Positions 18,867 to 28,332 of a DNA stretch of 47,243 nucleotides are shown here, in pieces; the stretch's first letter is position 1; every line of letters begins with the position of its first letter. The translations under genes and the position numbers were made by a program. Source of the DNA: Candidatus Thiodiazotropha sp. (ex Epidulcina cf. delphinae). GTDB lineage: Bacteria > Pseudomonadota > Gammaproteobacteria > Chromatiales > Chromatiaceae. The notes below the pieces were generated by a model. That model searched no databases and was not told where the DNA came from. It saw nothing but the letters and a program-made list of their open reading frames with translations. The DNA lies in NCBI GenBank assembly GCA_025656505.1, contig JAHXHR010000011.1, forward strand, positions 1 through 47,243. The letters run 5' to 3'.

Positions 18867-20290
18867 GCACTGTCACCAGCCTTTGGTTCTTGAAGTAAAT
18901 CGCTTGTATATTTATTTTGAAGAATCACATATTCGATTGCAGTTAGTGCTTTTTTATACAAGCGATTAACTTCATCGTTCGATAGTACTTCACCCGTGTC
19001 AGGATTCACACCCCGCAATTTAAACATCCACGCAACCAACAGAGAGGCACGATAGTCAACTGTTTGAGGATTTTGTGGATCTCCAACCTCATTCGGTGGC
19101 ACACCTAACTCTAGTCTTCTCATCAATCCTGGTAGTTGAGAGAATATCATTTCAGACTGAAAGATAACGGCGCTTACACTGCTCTTCGCATATTCAATCG
19201 CATTCTCTAGACTCAGATTCATCCAATCATAAGCTATCTTCAACTGCGGATCTGAATTTATTGCAGTTTGATCATTTTTAATATCCACTAGTTTTCTCGA
19301 TTCTTCTAAGAACTCGTTTACAATTGCCACATATAATGAAATATCTTGTTCACCCGCAATTTGTGAGAACTTCATTGGAATATCGAGTTCATCCATCAGA
19401 TGCAACATGAGCCGAAGACGCATCCGCGGAGGTGGGTACCATGTATCATTCCTCGGTTTTGCATCCAAGTTACCGTTCCAAAACATAGCATGGCATGCAA
19501 AGAAAGCACTTGGACCGAATATGAGAATACCAACAACATCGGAAATCAGTTCCTCCAATGCACGTTTCCTGACTTGAAGGATGATATTAAATACCTGTGT
19601 CGTAAGTGCCAACTTCTGGGCGTCGTCTGCATTTGATCCAGAGAGCGTTTGACTTACAAGTTCTGCTACTTGCTTTTGTATTACCGCATGAGTCGCCTTA
19701 TGCGCTGTATCATTGCCTTCTTTCTTGAGATATTCATCAGCAATTGGATGGCCGAGCTCATGCCCAAAAATTGCGTGTGCTAGCATATTGTCACGTTCGA
19801 TCCTTGGAAACGAAATGAGCTTGATAGGGGAGGTAATATACTCCTGGAAGCCCGCCTGCTGTGAATGTGGGATAAAATCATCAACGAGCTTCTTGAGAAG
19901 CTGCCCCAAGTCGAAGATTGTGTAGTTGTACTGTGCTAGGGGCCGTGCAATAACTCGAGAATCCGGGGTCATCTGGTCGATTAGATCCTTCAGTAACTGG
20001 ACCAAACCACGCGGTGTTTGCTCTGTGTGGGCATTATCGAGCCACTCCAGAAAGATCCCAAGCTCGCGTATTAGCGAGTTCAACATTTTCAGTTTGTCTT
20101 CGGAGCCCGCTTTGCCGATTACTTCGTCAAGGCGAGCTAAAAAATCTTGCAGAAAGCAAATAATCTGGTTTGGGGTCGTTGTTGGATAGTCTGATACAGA
20201 AAGTTCGTCAATACGCTGCAATAAACCAGCTCGGAGTAAATGTGTATTCTGCCTATAATATTCTAGAAACGTAAACTCAAGTTTAGGCAT
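18863..20290 (-). CDS. Putative gluzincin zinc metalloprotease (island gene 3)
   Basis: 475 residues, no signal peptide or clear membrane segment, so probably cytoplasmic. HELGH at 177-181 gives the two zinc histidines and the catalytic Glu (E178). A downstream EELISD block (246-251) is a good candidate for the third ligand, as in gluzincins. WYPPPRMRLRL (284-294) resembles the HPP-x-R segment of M48-type peptidases. The N-terminal 150 residues and the C-terminal part are helical and unrecognised. It overlaps the upstream small-protein gene by eight bases and the dcd-like gene by four, so the three should be made together. Substrate unknown. It is AT-richer than the neighbouring chromosomal genes. 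Confidence 0.75.
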   Translation of the reverse strand: MPKLEFTFLEYYRQNTHLLRAGLLQRIDELSVSDYPTTTPNQIICFLQDFLARLDEVIGKAGSEDKLKMLNSLIRELGIFLEWLDNAHTEQTPRGLVQLLKDLIDQMTPDSRVIARPLAQYNYTIFDLGQLLKKLVDDFIPHSQQAGFQEYITSPIKLISFPRIERDNMLAHAIFGHELGHPIADEYLKKEGNDTAHKATHAVIQKQVAELVSQTLSGSNADDAQKLALTTQVFNIILQVRKRALEELISDVVGILIFGPSAFFACHAMFWNGNLDAKPRNDTWYPPPRMRLRLMLHLMDELDIPMKFSQIAGEQDISLYVAIVNEFLEESRKLVDIKNDQTAINSDPQLKIAYDWMNLSLENAIEYAKSSVSAVIFQSEMIFSQLPGLMRRLELGVPPNEVGDPQNPQTVDYRASLLVAWMFKLRGVNPDTGEVLSNDEVNRLYKKALTAIEYVILQNKYTSDLLQEPKAGDSA

Positions 20291-20774
20291 ACGCTAACAA
20301 AGATTCATCTAAGCTTGAATCGCTGCCCGTGCGCTTCTGATCCGCCTCAATTAAACTGACAAGAAATAAGTGCAGCTGATGAAAAAAGTCTTTTGCTATA
20401 ATCAAATCGTTGCTGGCTTTGACCTCTGCAGAACTATTCAGCGCCACTTCTATTGCATCAGCCATTTTTTTGAATACTGCCTCCACTTCTGCAGACTGAA
20501 TTTCATCCTGCATCAGTTTTAACGGTTCAACGGAGTATGCGAGTTTTCGAACCGTATCCACAGCGCTGACATTTGAACTGACACCGGAATTTACTAGTTG
20601 AGCACCACTTGAAACATCTTTAAGAAAGCTCGCTGCACGTCGCAGCGTATACTTTTCATCCTCATCAATAAGCTGCCCAGTAAGCAACCGATTTAGGATC
20701 TCGCTACTTGTTACTGCAAGAAAGCCTAGACCGAGGTACTCGGCTTGACGAAATTCATTACCTGGTGTACTCAT
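20283..20774 (-). CDS. Small helical protein of unknown function (island gene 2)
   Basis: 163 residues, predicted mostly alpha-helical, acidic, no signal peptide or membrane segment. I recognise no family. It lies 51 bp downstream of the MerR-like gene and its end overlaps the metalloprotease start by eight bases. A GAGGAAGC stretch a few bases before its ATG is a good ribosome site. Tight coupling suggests it is a partner, inhibitor or substrate adaptor of the metalloprotease. That is inference from layout only. Confidence 0.7.
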   Translation of the reverse strand: MSTPGNEFRQAEYLGLGFLAVTSSEILNRLLTGQLIDEDEKYTLRRAASFLKDVSSGAQLVNSGVSSNVSAVDTVRKLAYSVEPLKLMQDEIQSAEVEAVFKKMADAIEVALNSSAEVKASNDLIIAKDFFHQLHLFLVSLIEADQKRTGSDSSLDESLLAYA

Positions 20775-20825
20775 AGCATGCTTCCTCTATGTAACAGCCG
20801 ATGTTTAAAAATCATATATATTTGC

Positions 20826-21284
20826 TCAAGCAGATCGTCTTTTATATCGAACTGGGACTGGGATCTTTTCTAACTCCCTAACAACAGCTTGAATCTCTTC
20901 TCCCACTCCAAACGAGAAAGCAAACTGCCCGTATTCATCAAGACTTTCTAGCACCCCAATATCCGGAACATATCTAAATACAACCTTACCGTCTGTAATA
21001 AGTCTCTCCGACGCTAGAGGAGCTTCCAGTTTTGGCAATCGTCTCCGTATTGAGAGTAAACATTCACGAAGCGAGGAAACCTTTAACCCTTTTTCTGTCA
21101 GCTGTAGCGCTACTCGTATCTCCACGAGATCACGAAATGTAAACAACCTGGGTGTTCCTCGTCGTACTTTCGATCGCCCACTTGCCTGAATAATCTCTTG
21201 TCGCAACCAGTAGTCTAGTCGGCGATAAGTTATCCCCGTACACGAAATTACCTCTTGGGCAGTGAAGTAGCGATTAATTCCCAT
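20826..21284 (-). CDS. MerR-like / DUF433-type HTH regulator (island gene 1)
   Basis: 152 residues. An N-terminal winged helix-turn-helix of MerR type (residues 6-75: FTAQEVISCTGITYRRLDYW, then RLFTFRDLVEIRVALQLTEKG in two parts) is followed by a C-terminal segment with the DGKVVFRYVPDIGVLESL and YGQFAF pattern. That pattern is seen in HTH proteins of the DUF433/antitoxin-like group. ATG 21284 is chosen over 21338 because it begins just before the HTH and has AGG six bases upstream. It is the first gene of the island and lies below a perfect 6-bp dyad at 21320-21335, so it may regulate its own operon. Confidence 0.78.
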   Translation of the reverse strand: MGINRYFTAQEVISCTGITYRRLDYWLRQEIIQASGRSKVRRGTPRLFTFRDLVEIRVALQLTEKGLKVSSLRECLLSIRRRLPKLEAPLASERLITDGKVVFRYVPDIGVLESLDEYGQFAFSFGVGEEIQAVVRELEKIPVPVRYKRRSA

Positions 21285-21319
21285 TAAATACCTAATTTTC
21301 AAGTAAGTATAGCTGAATA

Positions 21320-21335
21320 AATACATAGCTGTATT
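21320..21335. promoter_or_regulatory. Candidate operator of the island
   Basis: AATACA-TAGC-TGTATT is a perfect 6-bp inverted repeat, 36 bp upstream of the MerR-like start. An AGCTGAATA / AGCTGTATT near-repeat overlaps it. MerR-type regulators usually bind such dyads in their own promoters. The surroundings are AT-rich, so a chance match is possible. Confidence 0.4.
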
Positions 21336-21599
21336 CATTCTAAGCTAATTATCTATTTTTCCTAGTTTTTTACAAAACATCCCTCAGAAAATTGTGGGTA
21401 AAAGCACTATGGGGCTACAAATACTTGACTCTGTTCTTTGAAATCAACGCCCATTGCTGGGATTCTTCCACTAATTTGGAAAGGAGCGATCGTAACGAAC
21501 TGAAGAAAAAAAGACACTGTCTGGAGCTGAACAAAACATGCTGGTTGTTGCCCAGCCGGCCGGAGAAAAGGAAGAATTTGGATGTATATGGAAGTAAAG

Positions 21600-22946
21600 T
21601 TATTTTCCAATACAGAAGCTGCTGAATATTCGTCCCAGGAGATCATCAGCGCTAAATTCACCGGTTATCTCCGACAATGCCTGCTGCGCCAAGCGCAGAT
21701 CCTCCGCCAGCAGTTCGCCTGCCTGATCCCGTTGCAGACTCAAGACCCCCTGCCGCAGATACCGTATCGCCCTTTCCAGGGCATCGAGGTGCCGGCGACG
21801 GGCGATAAATTCTCCTTCACTCTGATCCACGTAACCGGCACAGATCTTGAGATGTTCTCTCAGCAGGTCAATGCCCAAACCCTGTTTGGCGGAGAGGGCG
21901 ATTTCGACACCGGATTCGTCCTCACTAACGGCTGGCGGTCTGTTTGCGATATCAATTTTATTGCGCACCAGTGTAACGGGAACCCCAGCGGGGAGCTGAG
22001 TGCGATCGATGGCCAGATGCCGCGGATCAATCTGGTCATCAAACACCCACAGAACCCGATCAGCCTGTTCGATCTGTCGCCTCGCACGGCGTATTCCCTC
22101 CTCCTCCACCGGGTTTCGGCTCTCGCGCAGGCCCGCTGTATCGATGATGTGCAAGGGCAGACCATCAATCGAAATCCGCTCCCGCAGCAGATCTCTGGTA
22201 GTGCCGGGGATCTCGGTTACGATAGCCGCTTCGACACCGGCCAGGGCATTCAGCAGACTCGACTTGCCCGCATTGGGTCGTCCGGCGATGACCAGGGTTA
22301 GACCGTCTCTAAGCAGTCTGCCGGTCTCGGCGCTTTTCTCGGTTCGCTGCATATCGTCAAGCACAGTATGTAAGCGCTCACTTACTTTCCCGTCACTGAG
22401 ATAATCGATCTCTTCCTCAGGAAAATCGATGGCTGACTCCACATACAGGCGCAATTCGATCAAGCTCTCGACCAAGCGGTGAATATGCCTGGAAAAGACC
22501 CCTTGCAGGGTGCGACCGGCAAGGCGGACCGCCGCACGACTGCCGGCATCGATCAAGTCAGCTATCGCTTCAGCCTGAACCAGGTCCAGTTTGTCGTTCA
22601 GAAAGGCCCTTTCGCTGAACTCGCCGGACCTGGCCGGTCTGGCCCCCAATTGCAAGGTGCGTTGCAGCAGCAGATCCATCACCACCGGACCGCCGTGACC
22701 CTGTAGCTCCAATACATCCTCGCCGGTGAACGAGTGGGGAGCCGGAAAAAAGAGTGCGATGCCGCTATCGATGACATCCCCATGCGCGTCGAGAAACCGT
22801 TTCAGACAAGCCTGCCTGGGAGGAGGGGGTGCGCCGATGAGAGCCTCGGCAATGGTATCGCAGTCCGGACCGCTGATGCGCACTATACCCACCCCGCCAC
22901 GTCCGGGCGGGGTGGCGACAGCAGCGATGGTGTCACGCGACTGCAC
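21600..22946 (-). CDS. mnmE: tRNA modification GTPase MnmE
   Basis: 448 residues. MnmE is the GTPase partner of MnmG in wobble-uridine modification. Visible are the N-terminal [20 protein letters not shown] folate-binding region, the G1 loop [15 protein letters not shown], the G2/G3 region [10 protein letters not shown] and DTAGLRE, the G4 NKID, and the conserved C-terminal CIGK. GTG 22946 is chosen because the frame runs open for 52 codons upstream into yidC, and only this start gives the conserved N-terminus and normal length. It lies 31 bp after yidC. Confidence 0.96.
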   Translation of the reverse strand: MQSRDTIAAVATPPGRGGVGIVRISGPDCDTIAEALIGAPPPPRQACLKRFLDAHGDVIDSGIALFFPAPHSFTGEDVLELQGHGGPVVMDLLLQRTLQLGARPARSGEFSERAFLNDKLDLVQAEAIADLIDAGSRAAVRLAGRTLQGVFSRHIHRLVESLIELRLYVESAIDFPEEEIDYLSDGKVSERLHTVLDDMQRTEKSAETGRLLRDGLTLVIAGRPNAGKSSLLNALAGVEAAIVTEIPGTTRDLLRERISIDGLPLHIIDTAGLRESRNPVEEEGIRRARRQIEQADRVLWVFDDQIDPRHLAIDRTQLPAGVPVTLVRNKIDIANRPPAVSEDESGVEIALSAKQGLGIDLLREHLKICAGYVDQSEGEFIARRRHLDALERAIRYLRQGVLSLQRDQAGELLAEDLRLAQQALSEITGEFSADDLLGRIFSSFCIGK

Positions 22947-22977
22947 GGCCAATGCCCTAGGGCCTGTTAACACTAAG

Positions 22978-24645
22978 TCAATTGGCCGACTGCTCAATCT
23001 TCCTGGTGATATACCACTGTTGGGCAATCGAAATGACGTTGTTGACCACCCAATAGAGCACCAGGCCCGCCGGGAAGAAGGCAAAAAAGATGGTAAACAC
23101 AAACGGAAGACTCATCATGATCTTCGCCTGCATGGGATCGAGGGGCGCGGGGTTGAGTTTTTGCTGCGCGAACATGGACACACCCATGATCAAAGGCAGG
23201 ATGAAGTAGGGATCCTTCTCCGACAGACTATCAATCCACAGAATCCAGGGGGCCTGGCGTAGTTCGACGCTCTCCAGCAAGACCCAGTAAAGGGCAATGA
23301 AAACCGGTATCTGCACCAGAATCGGCAGGCAACCGCCCAGAGGATTGACCTTCTCTTTTTTATACATCTCCATCATCGCCTGATTAAGACGCTGTTTGTC
23401 GTCGCCAAAACGATCCTTCATCGCCTGCAGCCTCGGCGTAAGCTTGCGCATGTTCGCCATCGACTTGTAACTGGTCTCGGAGAGTTTGAAAAAGGCCGCC
23501 TTGATCAATAGGGTGAGGATAATAATCGACCATCCCCAATTTCCGACCCAGTCATGGATTGTCTTGAGCAACCAGAAAATCGGCTTAGCGATGACGGTCA
23601 ACCAACCGTAGTCGACGGTCAGCTCCAGGCCTTCGGCGATCTTCTCCAATTGATCCTGCAACTTAGGACCGATATAGAGTTCACGATTCAGGGTTCTGCT
23701 CTCGCCCGGCGCCAGGGTCACTGAAGGAGAGTAACTGCCGATCAGATATTTTCCACCCGCCACAGCATTGGTGTAGTAGTGCTCAATCTGCTCTTTCGGC
23801 GGTATCCAGGCGCTCAAAAAATAGTGTTGAATCATTGCCAGCCAGCCCTGATCCGATTCGATTTTCAGCGCTTTCTCCGCCATTTCGCCGAAATCGACTT
23901 TCTCGTACTTATCCTTGGGGGTGTAATAGACACCGCCCGTATAGGTGTATGTGGTGAAGCCGGAGGAGGCGTCGACAGGCTCAGTACGCTGTAATTGACC
24001 GTAGTCCCTGGCCGCCCAACTCTCAGCGGATTGATTTTCAATCCGATAGCGCACATCGGCCAGATAGCTGCCGCGACGCAAAACGAACTGTTTAGTGATC
24101 TTCACCCCGTCACCGCTGGTCCAAACCAGAGGTATTACCAGTTCGTCCATACCCTCGGTCAACCGATAGGAATACCTTTCCGCATGGTAGATCGCTTCAT
24201 GGCTGGGCGCCTTACCCTTTTCACTGCCAATCAGTCCGGATTGGGCGATAAAGATGTTGGGTTCCGACGGAGAAAGCAGTTCAACCTTCACATCCGGCCG
24301 CTCCAGAGAATCGGGATAGTCGAGCAGAAAAGCCTTCTGCACCGTACCTCCCCGGGTGGAAATCTCCAACTTCAAAAGATCCGTTTCTACAGCTATCACC
24401 GCTGACACAAGGCCTTTCTTACCCGCTGATCCAGAATCGGAGGTGATAGCGGCCGCGGGCAGATCCGCCTTCACTTCTGCGGTCGGAACAGACACACTCC
24501 CCACTTCAACTGAGGATGACGCAGGCGTTCCTGCGCCTTTGGCCGGGCGTTGATTCGAAACGCCGTAGTCTTGTTGCCAGGCCTGGTAGAGCATCAGCCC
24601 CAGAAAGGCAAGCGTGAAAAAGAGAATCAGTCTTAAATTATCCAT
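22978..24645 (-). CDS. yidC: Membrane protein insertase YidC
   Basis: 555 residues. YidC inserts and folds inner-membrane proteins with or without SecYEG. The N-terminal helix ([20 protein letters not shown]) is followed by a large periplasmic beta-domain (about 60-340) and the conserved insertase helices, with [20 protein letters not shown] in the core. ATG 24645 gives the conserved MDNxR start. Its start overlaps the end of yidD by eight bases. Confidence 0.97.
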   Translation of the reverse strand: MDNLRLILFFTLAFLGLMLYQAWQQDYGVSNQRPAKGAGTPASSSVEVGSVSVPTAEVKADLPAAAITSDSGSAGKKGLVSAVIAVETDLLKLEISTRGGTVQKAFLLDYPDSLERPDVKVELLSPSEPNIFIAQSGLIGSEKGKAPSHEAIYHAERYSYRLTEGMDELVIPLVWTSGDGVKITKQFVLRRGSYLADVRYRIENQSAESWAARDYGQLQRTEPVDASSGFTTYTYTGGVYYTPKDKYEKVDFGEMAEKALKIESDQGWLAMIQHYFLSAWIPPKEQIEHYYTNAVAGGKYLIGSYSPSVTLAPGESRTLNRELYIGPKLQDQLEKIAEGLELTVDYGWLTVIAKPIFWLLKTIHDWVGNWGWSIIILTLLIKAAFFKLSETSYKSMANMRKLTPRLQAMKDRFGDDKQRLNQAMMEMYKKEKVNPLGGCLPILVQIPVFIALYWVLLESVELRQAPWILWIDSLSEKDPYFILPLIMGVSMFAQQKLNPAPLDPMQAKIMMSLPFVFTIFFAFFPAGLVLYWVVNNVISIAQQWYITRKIEQSAN

Positions 24646-24874
24646 GAAACTGCTTTTTGTCGGGTTCCGGTACCGGGTCCACCCCACCTTCATGCCAAGG
24701 GTGACACCGAGAGATACGTTTGAGTGAAAGCCATAGGCCAGGCCATGCACCGTGCTTTTCCAAGGACTCAAGCGCATAGGCGGAGCAACTCGGATAGAAA
24801 CGGCAATGCCGGCCGACAAACGGGCTCAGTATAGTTTGGTAGAACCTGATCAGAAAGATCATTATGCGTCGCAT
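24638..24874 (-). CDS. yidD: Membrane protein insertion efficiency factor YidD
   Basis: 78 residues with the family core [32 protein letters not shown] (in pieces: [23 protein letters not shown]) and [13 protein letters not shown]. It assists YidC-dependent insertion at the inner membrane. ATG 24874 is chosen over the longer frame because [13 protein letters not shown] is the conserved start. It overlaps rnpA by 13 bases and yidC by eight. Confidence 0.95.
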   Translation of the reverse strand: MRRIMIFLIRFYQTILSPFVGRHCRFYPSCSAYALESLEKHGAWPGLWLSLKRISRCHPWHEGGVDPVPEPDKKQFHG

Positions 24875-25224
24875 AGCTCCACCATCTTCCGCCAGTGCAG
24901 GCTCAGTGAATTCGAGCAAAGCCTGTTTTCCGCGATTACTGCACCCTTTCCGGCTACAACCACGAGATCAAGCCCGCTCAGGAGGGCCTGGTTTTGCCTG
25001 AAACTTTCGCGAATCAGACGTTTGATTCGATTTCTATCCACCGCCAGACGGCAGTTCTTCTTCGAGACGGCAAGCCCCAGACGCGCACAGCCCAGGCGAT
25101 TAGTCCTTGCCAGAACCAAAAAAAGATTGTCGACTGAACGCTTGCCACCATCAAAAACCCGGCGGTACTCGTTGGGTTTGAGGAGTCTGCAACGACGTGA
25201 AAACGCCAGTTCCGATCTTGGCAA
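24862..25224 (-). CDS. rnpA: Ribonuclease P protein component RnpA
   Basis: 120 residues, basic. It is the protein subunit of RNase P, which matures tRNA 5' ends. The signature [13 protein letters not shown] is present, with LVLARTN and RLGLAVSKK before it. The start is taken as TTG 25224, 11 bases after rpmH. No strong ribosome site is seen, so the exact start is uncertain. Coupling with rpmH is common. Confidence 0.95.
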   Translation of the reverse strand: MPRSELAFSRRCRLLKPNEYRRVFDGGKRSVDNLFLVLARTNRLGCARLGLAVSKKNCRLAVDRNRIKRLIRESFRQNQALLSGLDLVVVAGKGAVIAENRLCSNSLSLHWRKMVELCDA

Positions 25225-25235
25225 GGAGTGCTTAT

Positions 25236-25370
25236 TCAGAGGGCTATACGCGCACGACCCTTGGCGCGTCGCGCCTTCAGCACCTTACGGCCGTTACGGG
25301 TTGCCATGCGGGCGCGAAAACCATGGGCGCGTGCGCGCTTGAGATTACTGGGCTGAAAGGTTCTTTTCAT
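25236..25370 (-). CDS. rpmH: Large ribosomal subunit protein bL34
   Basis: 44 residues, [20 protein letters not shown] then [19 protein letters not shown], the highly conserved bL34 sequence. ATG 25370 is internal to a longer open frame and gives the family's exact length. It heads the rpmH-rnpA-yidD-yidC-mnmE cluster and diverges from dnaA. Confidence 0.98.
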   Translation of the reverse strand: MKRTFQPSNLKRARAHGFRARMATRNGRKVLKARRAKGRARIAL

Positions 25371-25646
25371 AATGCTGTCTACCGGTGGACTCGCCAAAAA
25401 TTCCATAAAATTATGGACGAAAAAAAGACGCGTAGCGTAGTCCCAAACATCTAGCGATGTCAATAGAAAATCACTGATAAGGGCTCCGCAATCAAATACG
25501 CCATAACTGTGGATAACTACCTCGACCAAGGGTAGACTTGACACTCTGAGAGGTCATACCGGTCAGGTTTGCAAAAGCCTCACACCTTCAGGATGACCCG
25601 ATATCAATCCCTATCGCAACCCGCTCAACGCTGCTGGAGAGAGAAT
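25371..25646. promoter_or_regulatory. rpmH-dnaA divergent region with a DnaA box
   Basis: 276 bp. A perfect DnaA box, TGTGGATAA, lies at 25508-25516. It may serve dnaA autoregulation or be part of a bipartite origin. I cannot assign promoter boxes with confidence. The DnaA frame is open from 25569, but the first 26 codons do not look like DnaA. Confidence 0.6.
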
Positions 25647-26981
25647 TTGAACCTTTGGCAACGATGCATAGAACACTTGGAACAGGTACTCTCCCCACAG
25701 CAATATAATACCTGGATTCGCCCTTTACAGATCATCGAGGAACCCCTGATCCTGAAACTTTTGGCGCCTAACCGTTTCGTCCTCGATTGGGTCCGCAATA
25801 ATTACCTCGATACCATACAGAATCACCTGAACATGCTGTGCAACGGTAATGCGCCAACCGTAATGGTAGAGATCGGCACAAAGAAGCGGCAAACACAAAA
25901 ACCAGCCGGGCCGCCACAACCCATTACGGTAACGACATCAACGGACAGACCTGCGCCAATCGAATGCAATCTCAGTCCAAACTTCGTTTTCGCTACTTTT
26001 GTCGAGGGTAAATCAAATCAGATTGCGCGAGCGGCATCCATGCAGATCGGGGGAAACCCCGGCAAGGCCTACAATCCCCTGTTCATCTACGGCGGCGTCG
26101 GTCTAGGCAAAACCCACTTGATGCATGCGGTGGGGAATATGATGATAAAAAAAAATCCCCAGGCAAGGGTGGTCTATCTCCATTCAGAGCGATTCGTCGC
26201 TGAGATGGTCAAGGCGCTGCAGCATAACACCATCGAACAGTTTAAAAGGAAATATCGCTCTGTCAACGCCCTGCTGATCGACGATATCCAGTTTTTCGCC
26301 GGCAAAGAACGATCCCAGGAGGAATTCTTCCATACCTTCAATGCCTTGTTCGAGTCCCAGCAACAGATCATTTTATCCAGCGATCGTTTTCCCAAGGAGG
26401 TAAGCGGTCTCGAAGAGCGCCTCAAATCACGTTTCGGATGGGGTCTGACCGTCGCCATCGAGCCACCTGATCTCGAGACACGGGTCGCCATCCTGAAAAG
26501 CAAGGCGCTACAATTGAACGCTGAGTTGCCAAACGAAGTGGCCTTCTTCATGGGCAAACGCATCCGTTCCAATATCCGTGAACTGGAAGGCGCTCTCAGA
26601 AGAGTGATAGCCAACTCAACATTTACCGGACGCGAGATAAACCTGGATTTCGCAAAAAATGCATTGCGAGACATGCTTGCCGCGCACGACAAACAGATTA
26701 CGATTGAAAATATTCAAAAAACCGTAGCCGAATATTTTCAGATCCGCACGTCGGATCTAACATCCTCCAAGCGCAGCCGTTCCATTGCACGTCCGAGACA
26801 GATCGCCATGACACTTGCCAAGGAACTGACCAATCACAGCTTACCGGAAATAGGTAGTGCTTTCGGCGGTAGAGACCACACGACGGTTATTCATGCCAAT
26901 AGGAAGGTAAAGGAATTGCGCGAAAGCGACCCACGCATATCCGAAGATTATTCAAAGCTGTTAAGAACACTTAGTAGTTAG
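25647..26981 (+). CDS. dnaA: Chromosomal replication initiator DnaA
   Basis: 444 residues. DnaA binds DnaA boxes at oriC, melts the duplex and loads DnaB. Domain I starts [22 protein letters not shown]. The AAA+ Walker A is [16 protein letters not shown] and Walker [15 protein letters not shown]. Domain IV ends with the [17 protein letters not shown]-binding signature. TTG 25647 is preferred, since GGAGAGAG lies six bases upstream and it gives the family's N-terminus. A TTG at 25569 in frame would add 26 residues. Confidence 0.97.
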   Translation: MNLWQRCIEHLEQVLSPQQYNTWIRPLQIIEEPLILKLLAPNRFVLDWVRNNYLDTIQNHLNMLCNGNAPTVMVEIGTKKRQTQKPAGPPQPITVTTSTDRPAPIECNLSPNFVFATFVEGKSNQIARAASMQIGGNPGKAYNPLFIYGGVGLGKTHLMHAVGNMMIKKNPQARVVYLHSERFVAEMVKALQHNTIEQFKRKYRSVNALLIDDIQFFAGKERSQEEFFHTFNALFESQQQIILSSDRFPKEVSGLEERLKSRFGWGLTVAIEPPDLETRVAILKSKALQLNAELPNEVAFFMGKRIRSNIRELEGALRRVIANSTFTGREINLDFAKNALRDMLAAHDKQITIENIQKTVAEYFQIRTSDLTSSKRSRSIARPRQIAMTLAKELTNHSLPEIGSAFGGRDHTTVIHANRKVKELRESDPRISEDYSKLLRTLSS

Positions 26982-26990
26982 TGTGGATAA
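26982..26990 (-). promoter_or_regulatory. DnaA box
   Basis: TGTGGATAA, a perfect match to the 9-mer (TTATCCACA on the other strand), starting right after the dnaA stop codon. Confidence 0.75.
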
Positions 26991-27026
26991 ATTGTTGAAA
27001 AAATCAGCTACTATCAAACAACAAAA

Positions 27027-27035
27027 CTATCCACA
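27027..27035 (+). promoter_or_regulatory. DnaA box (one mismatch)
   Basis: CTATCCACA differs from TTATCCACA at the first base. It faces the box at 26982-26990. Confidence 0.6.
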
Positions 27036-27207
27036 ACCCGTCAACAGCTAATCAGCAGGATAAAGGTGGTTGAAATCATGTAAAATATCGTAATAAAACA
27101 GATAAAAATCAAACACATAGCATTAATGACGTAAGATATATACAGGCCTAATAATAATAACAGTCTTTATATAAAAGAAAGATATAATTATAGGCTGAGT
27201 GGAAAAA

Positions 27208-28308
27208 ATGAAGATAGACACCGATAGGGAAAACCTACTTGAGTCCTTGCAGAAAATCGCCGGCGTTGTAGAGAGGCGCCAGACATTGCCTATACTCGCC
27301 AATATTTTAGTCAGTGCGAGAAATAACCACATCCAGTTGACTGCCACTGATCTCGAGGTCGAATTGAAGACAGAGAGTCCGGCGGTGTGTGAAGGTGATG
27401 CTGACTTTACTCTCCCGGCTAGAAAACTGCTGGATATCTGTAAGGCATTACCAGAATCCGCCCCCGTTACTCTTGATGTCAGCGAGAACAAGGTAAAACT
27501 CAGGTCAGGAAGAAGTCGCTTTACGCTGAGTGTACTACCGGCGCGAGACTATCCGGTGATAGAACCGACTCCGAGTAACGATGTATTAACGATAAAGGAG
27601 TCTGTGCTACACCGATTAATCGAGAAGACCCAGTTCGCAATGGCGCAACAGGATGTACGCTACTATCTGAACGGTATGTTGCTGGAATTATCCCAAGGAG
27701 AGATTAGAACTGTCGCAACGGATGGACATAGGCTTGCTATGAGCCAGTCAAAAACTTGTATTCAGGATGAAATAAATCTGCAGGTCATACTTCCAAGAAA
27801 AGCGGTTATCGAGTTGGGCCGTCTTCTAGGCGATAGCGAAAAAGAGATAAAACTCGAGTTGAGTAGTAGTTATGTAAGGATACTCCTGGATAATACGGTC
27901 TTTACATCAAAATTGATCGATGGAAGGTTTCCGGAGTATCAGCGCGTCATGCCGTCAGGCGCGGATAAGGAAGTAGAAGCGGACAAGAATACCTTGAGAA
28001 ACTCCCTGACCAGGGCATCCATTCTCTCAAATGAGAAATATCGTGGAATACATTTCCATCTGAAAACAAACCAATTACAATTGCAGGCACATAATCCTGA
28101 ACAGGAAGAGTCAGAAGAAGAACTTGAAGTGAACTATCAAGGAGAGGAACTGAAAATAGGATTCAACGTGAGTTACCTGCTTGATGCCATATCAGCAATA
28201 GCTGAGGACAGCATCATTATTGAACTCAAGGATACAAACAGTAGTGCGCTGATTTATGGAAAAACCGACAGAGATAGTAAGTATGTCGTAATGCCAATGA
28301 GAATATAA
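27208..28308 (+). CDS. dnaN: DNA polymerase III sliding clamp (beta subunit)
   Basis: 366 residues, the normal clamp length. DnaN forms the ring that holds polymerase III on DNA. The start MKIDTDRENLLESLQKIAG and TLPILANIL are typical, and it ends with YVVMPMRI, the conserved C-terminus (VMPMR[IL]). ATG 27208 is preferred over the GTG at 27199. Coding is visibly AT-richer than dnaA or gyrB. Confidence 0.97.
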   Translation: MKIDTDRENLLESLQKIAGVVERRQTLPILANILVSARNNHIQLTATDLEVELKTESPAVCEGDADFTLPARKLLDICKALPESAPVTLDVSENKVKLRSGRSRFTLSVLPARDYPVIEPTPSNDVLTIKESVLHRLIEKTQFAMAQQDVRYYLNGMLLELSQGEIRTVATDGHRLAMSQSKTCIQDEINLQVILPRKAVIELGRLLGDSEKEIKLELSSSYVRILLDNTVFTSKLIDGRFPEYQRVMPSGADKEVEADKNTLRNSLTRASILSNEKYRGIHFHLKTNQLQLQAHNPEQEESEEELEVNYQGEELKIGFNVSYLLDAISAIAEDSIIIELKDTNSSALIYGKTDRDSKYVVMPMRI

Positions 28309-28332
28309 AAGAAGAAATGTCAACTACAGAAA

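Larger units (their letters stand above)
26982..27207. other. Probable oriC core (dnaA-dnaN intergenic region)
   Basis: 226 bp. Two DnaA boxes at the left are followed by a very AT-rich tract (27060-27190) that could be the duplex-unwinding element. Position between dnaA and dnaN matches origins in many bacteria. The single perfect box on the other side of dnaA leaves open that the origin is there or is bipartite. Confidence 0.6.
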
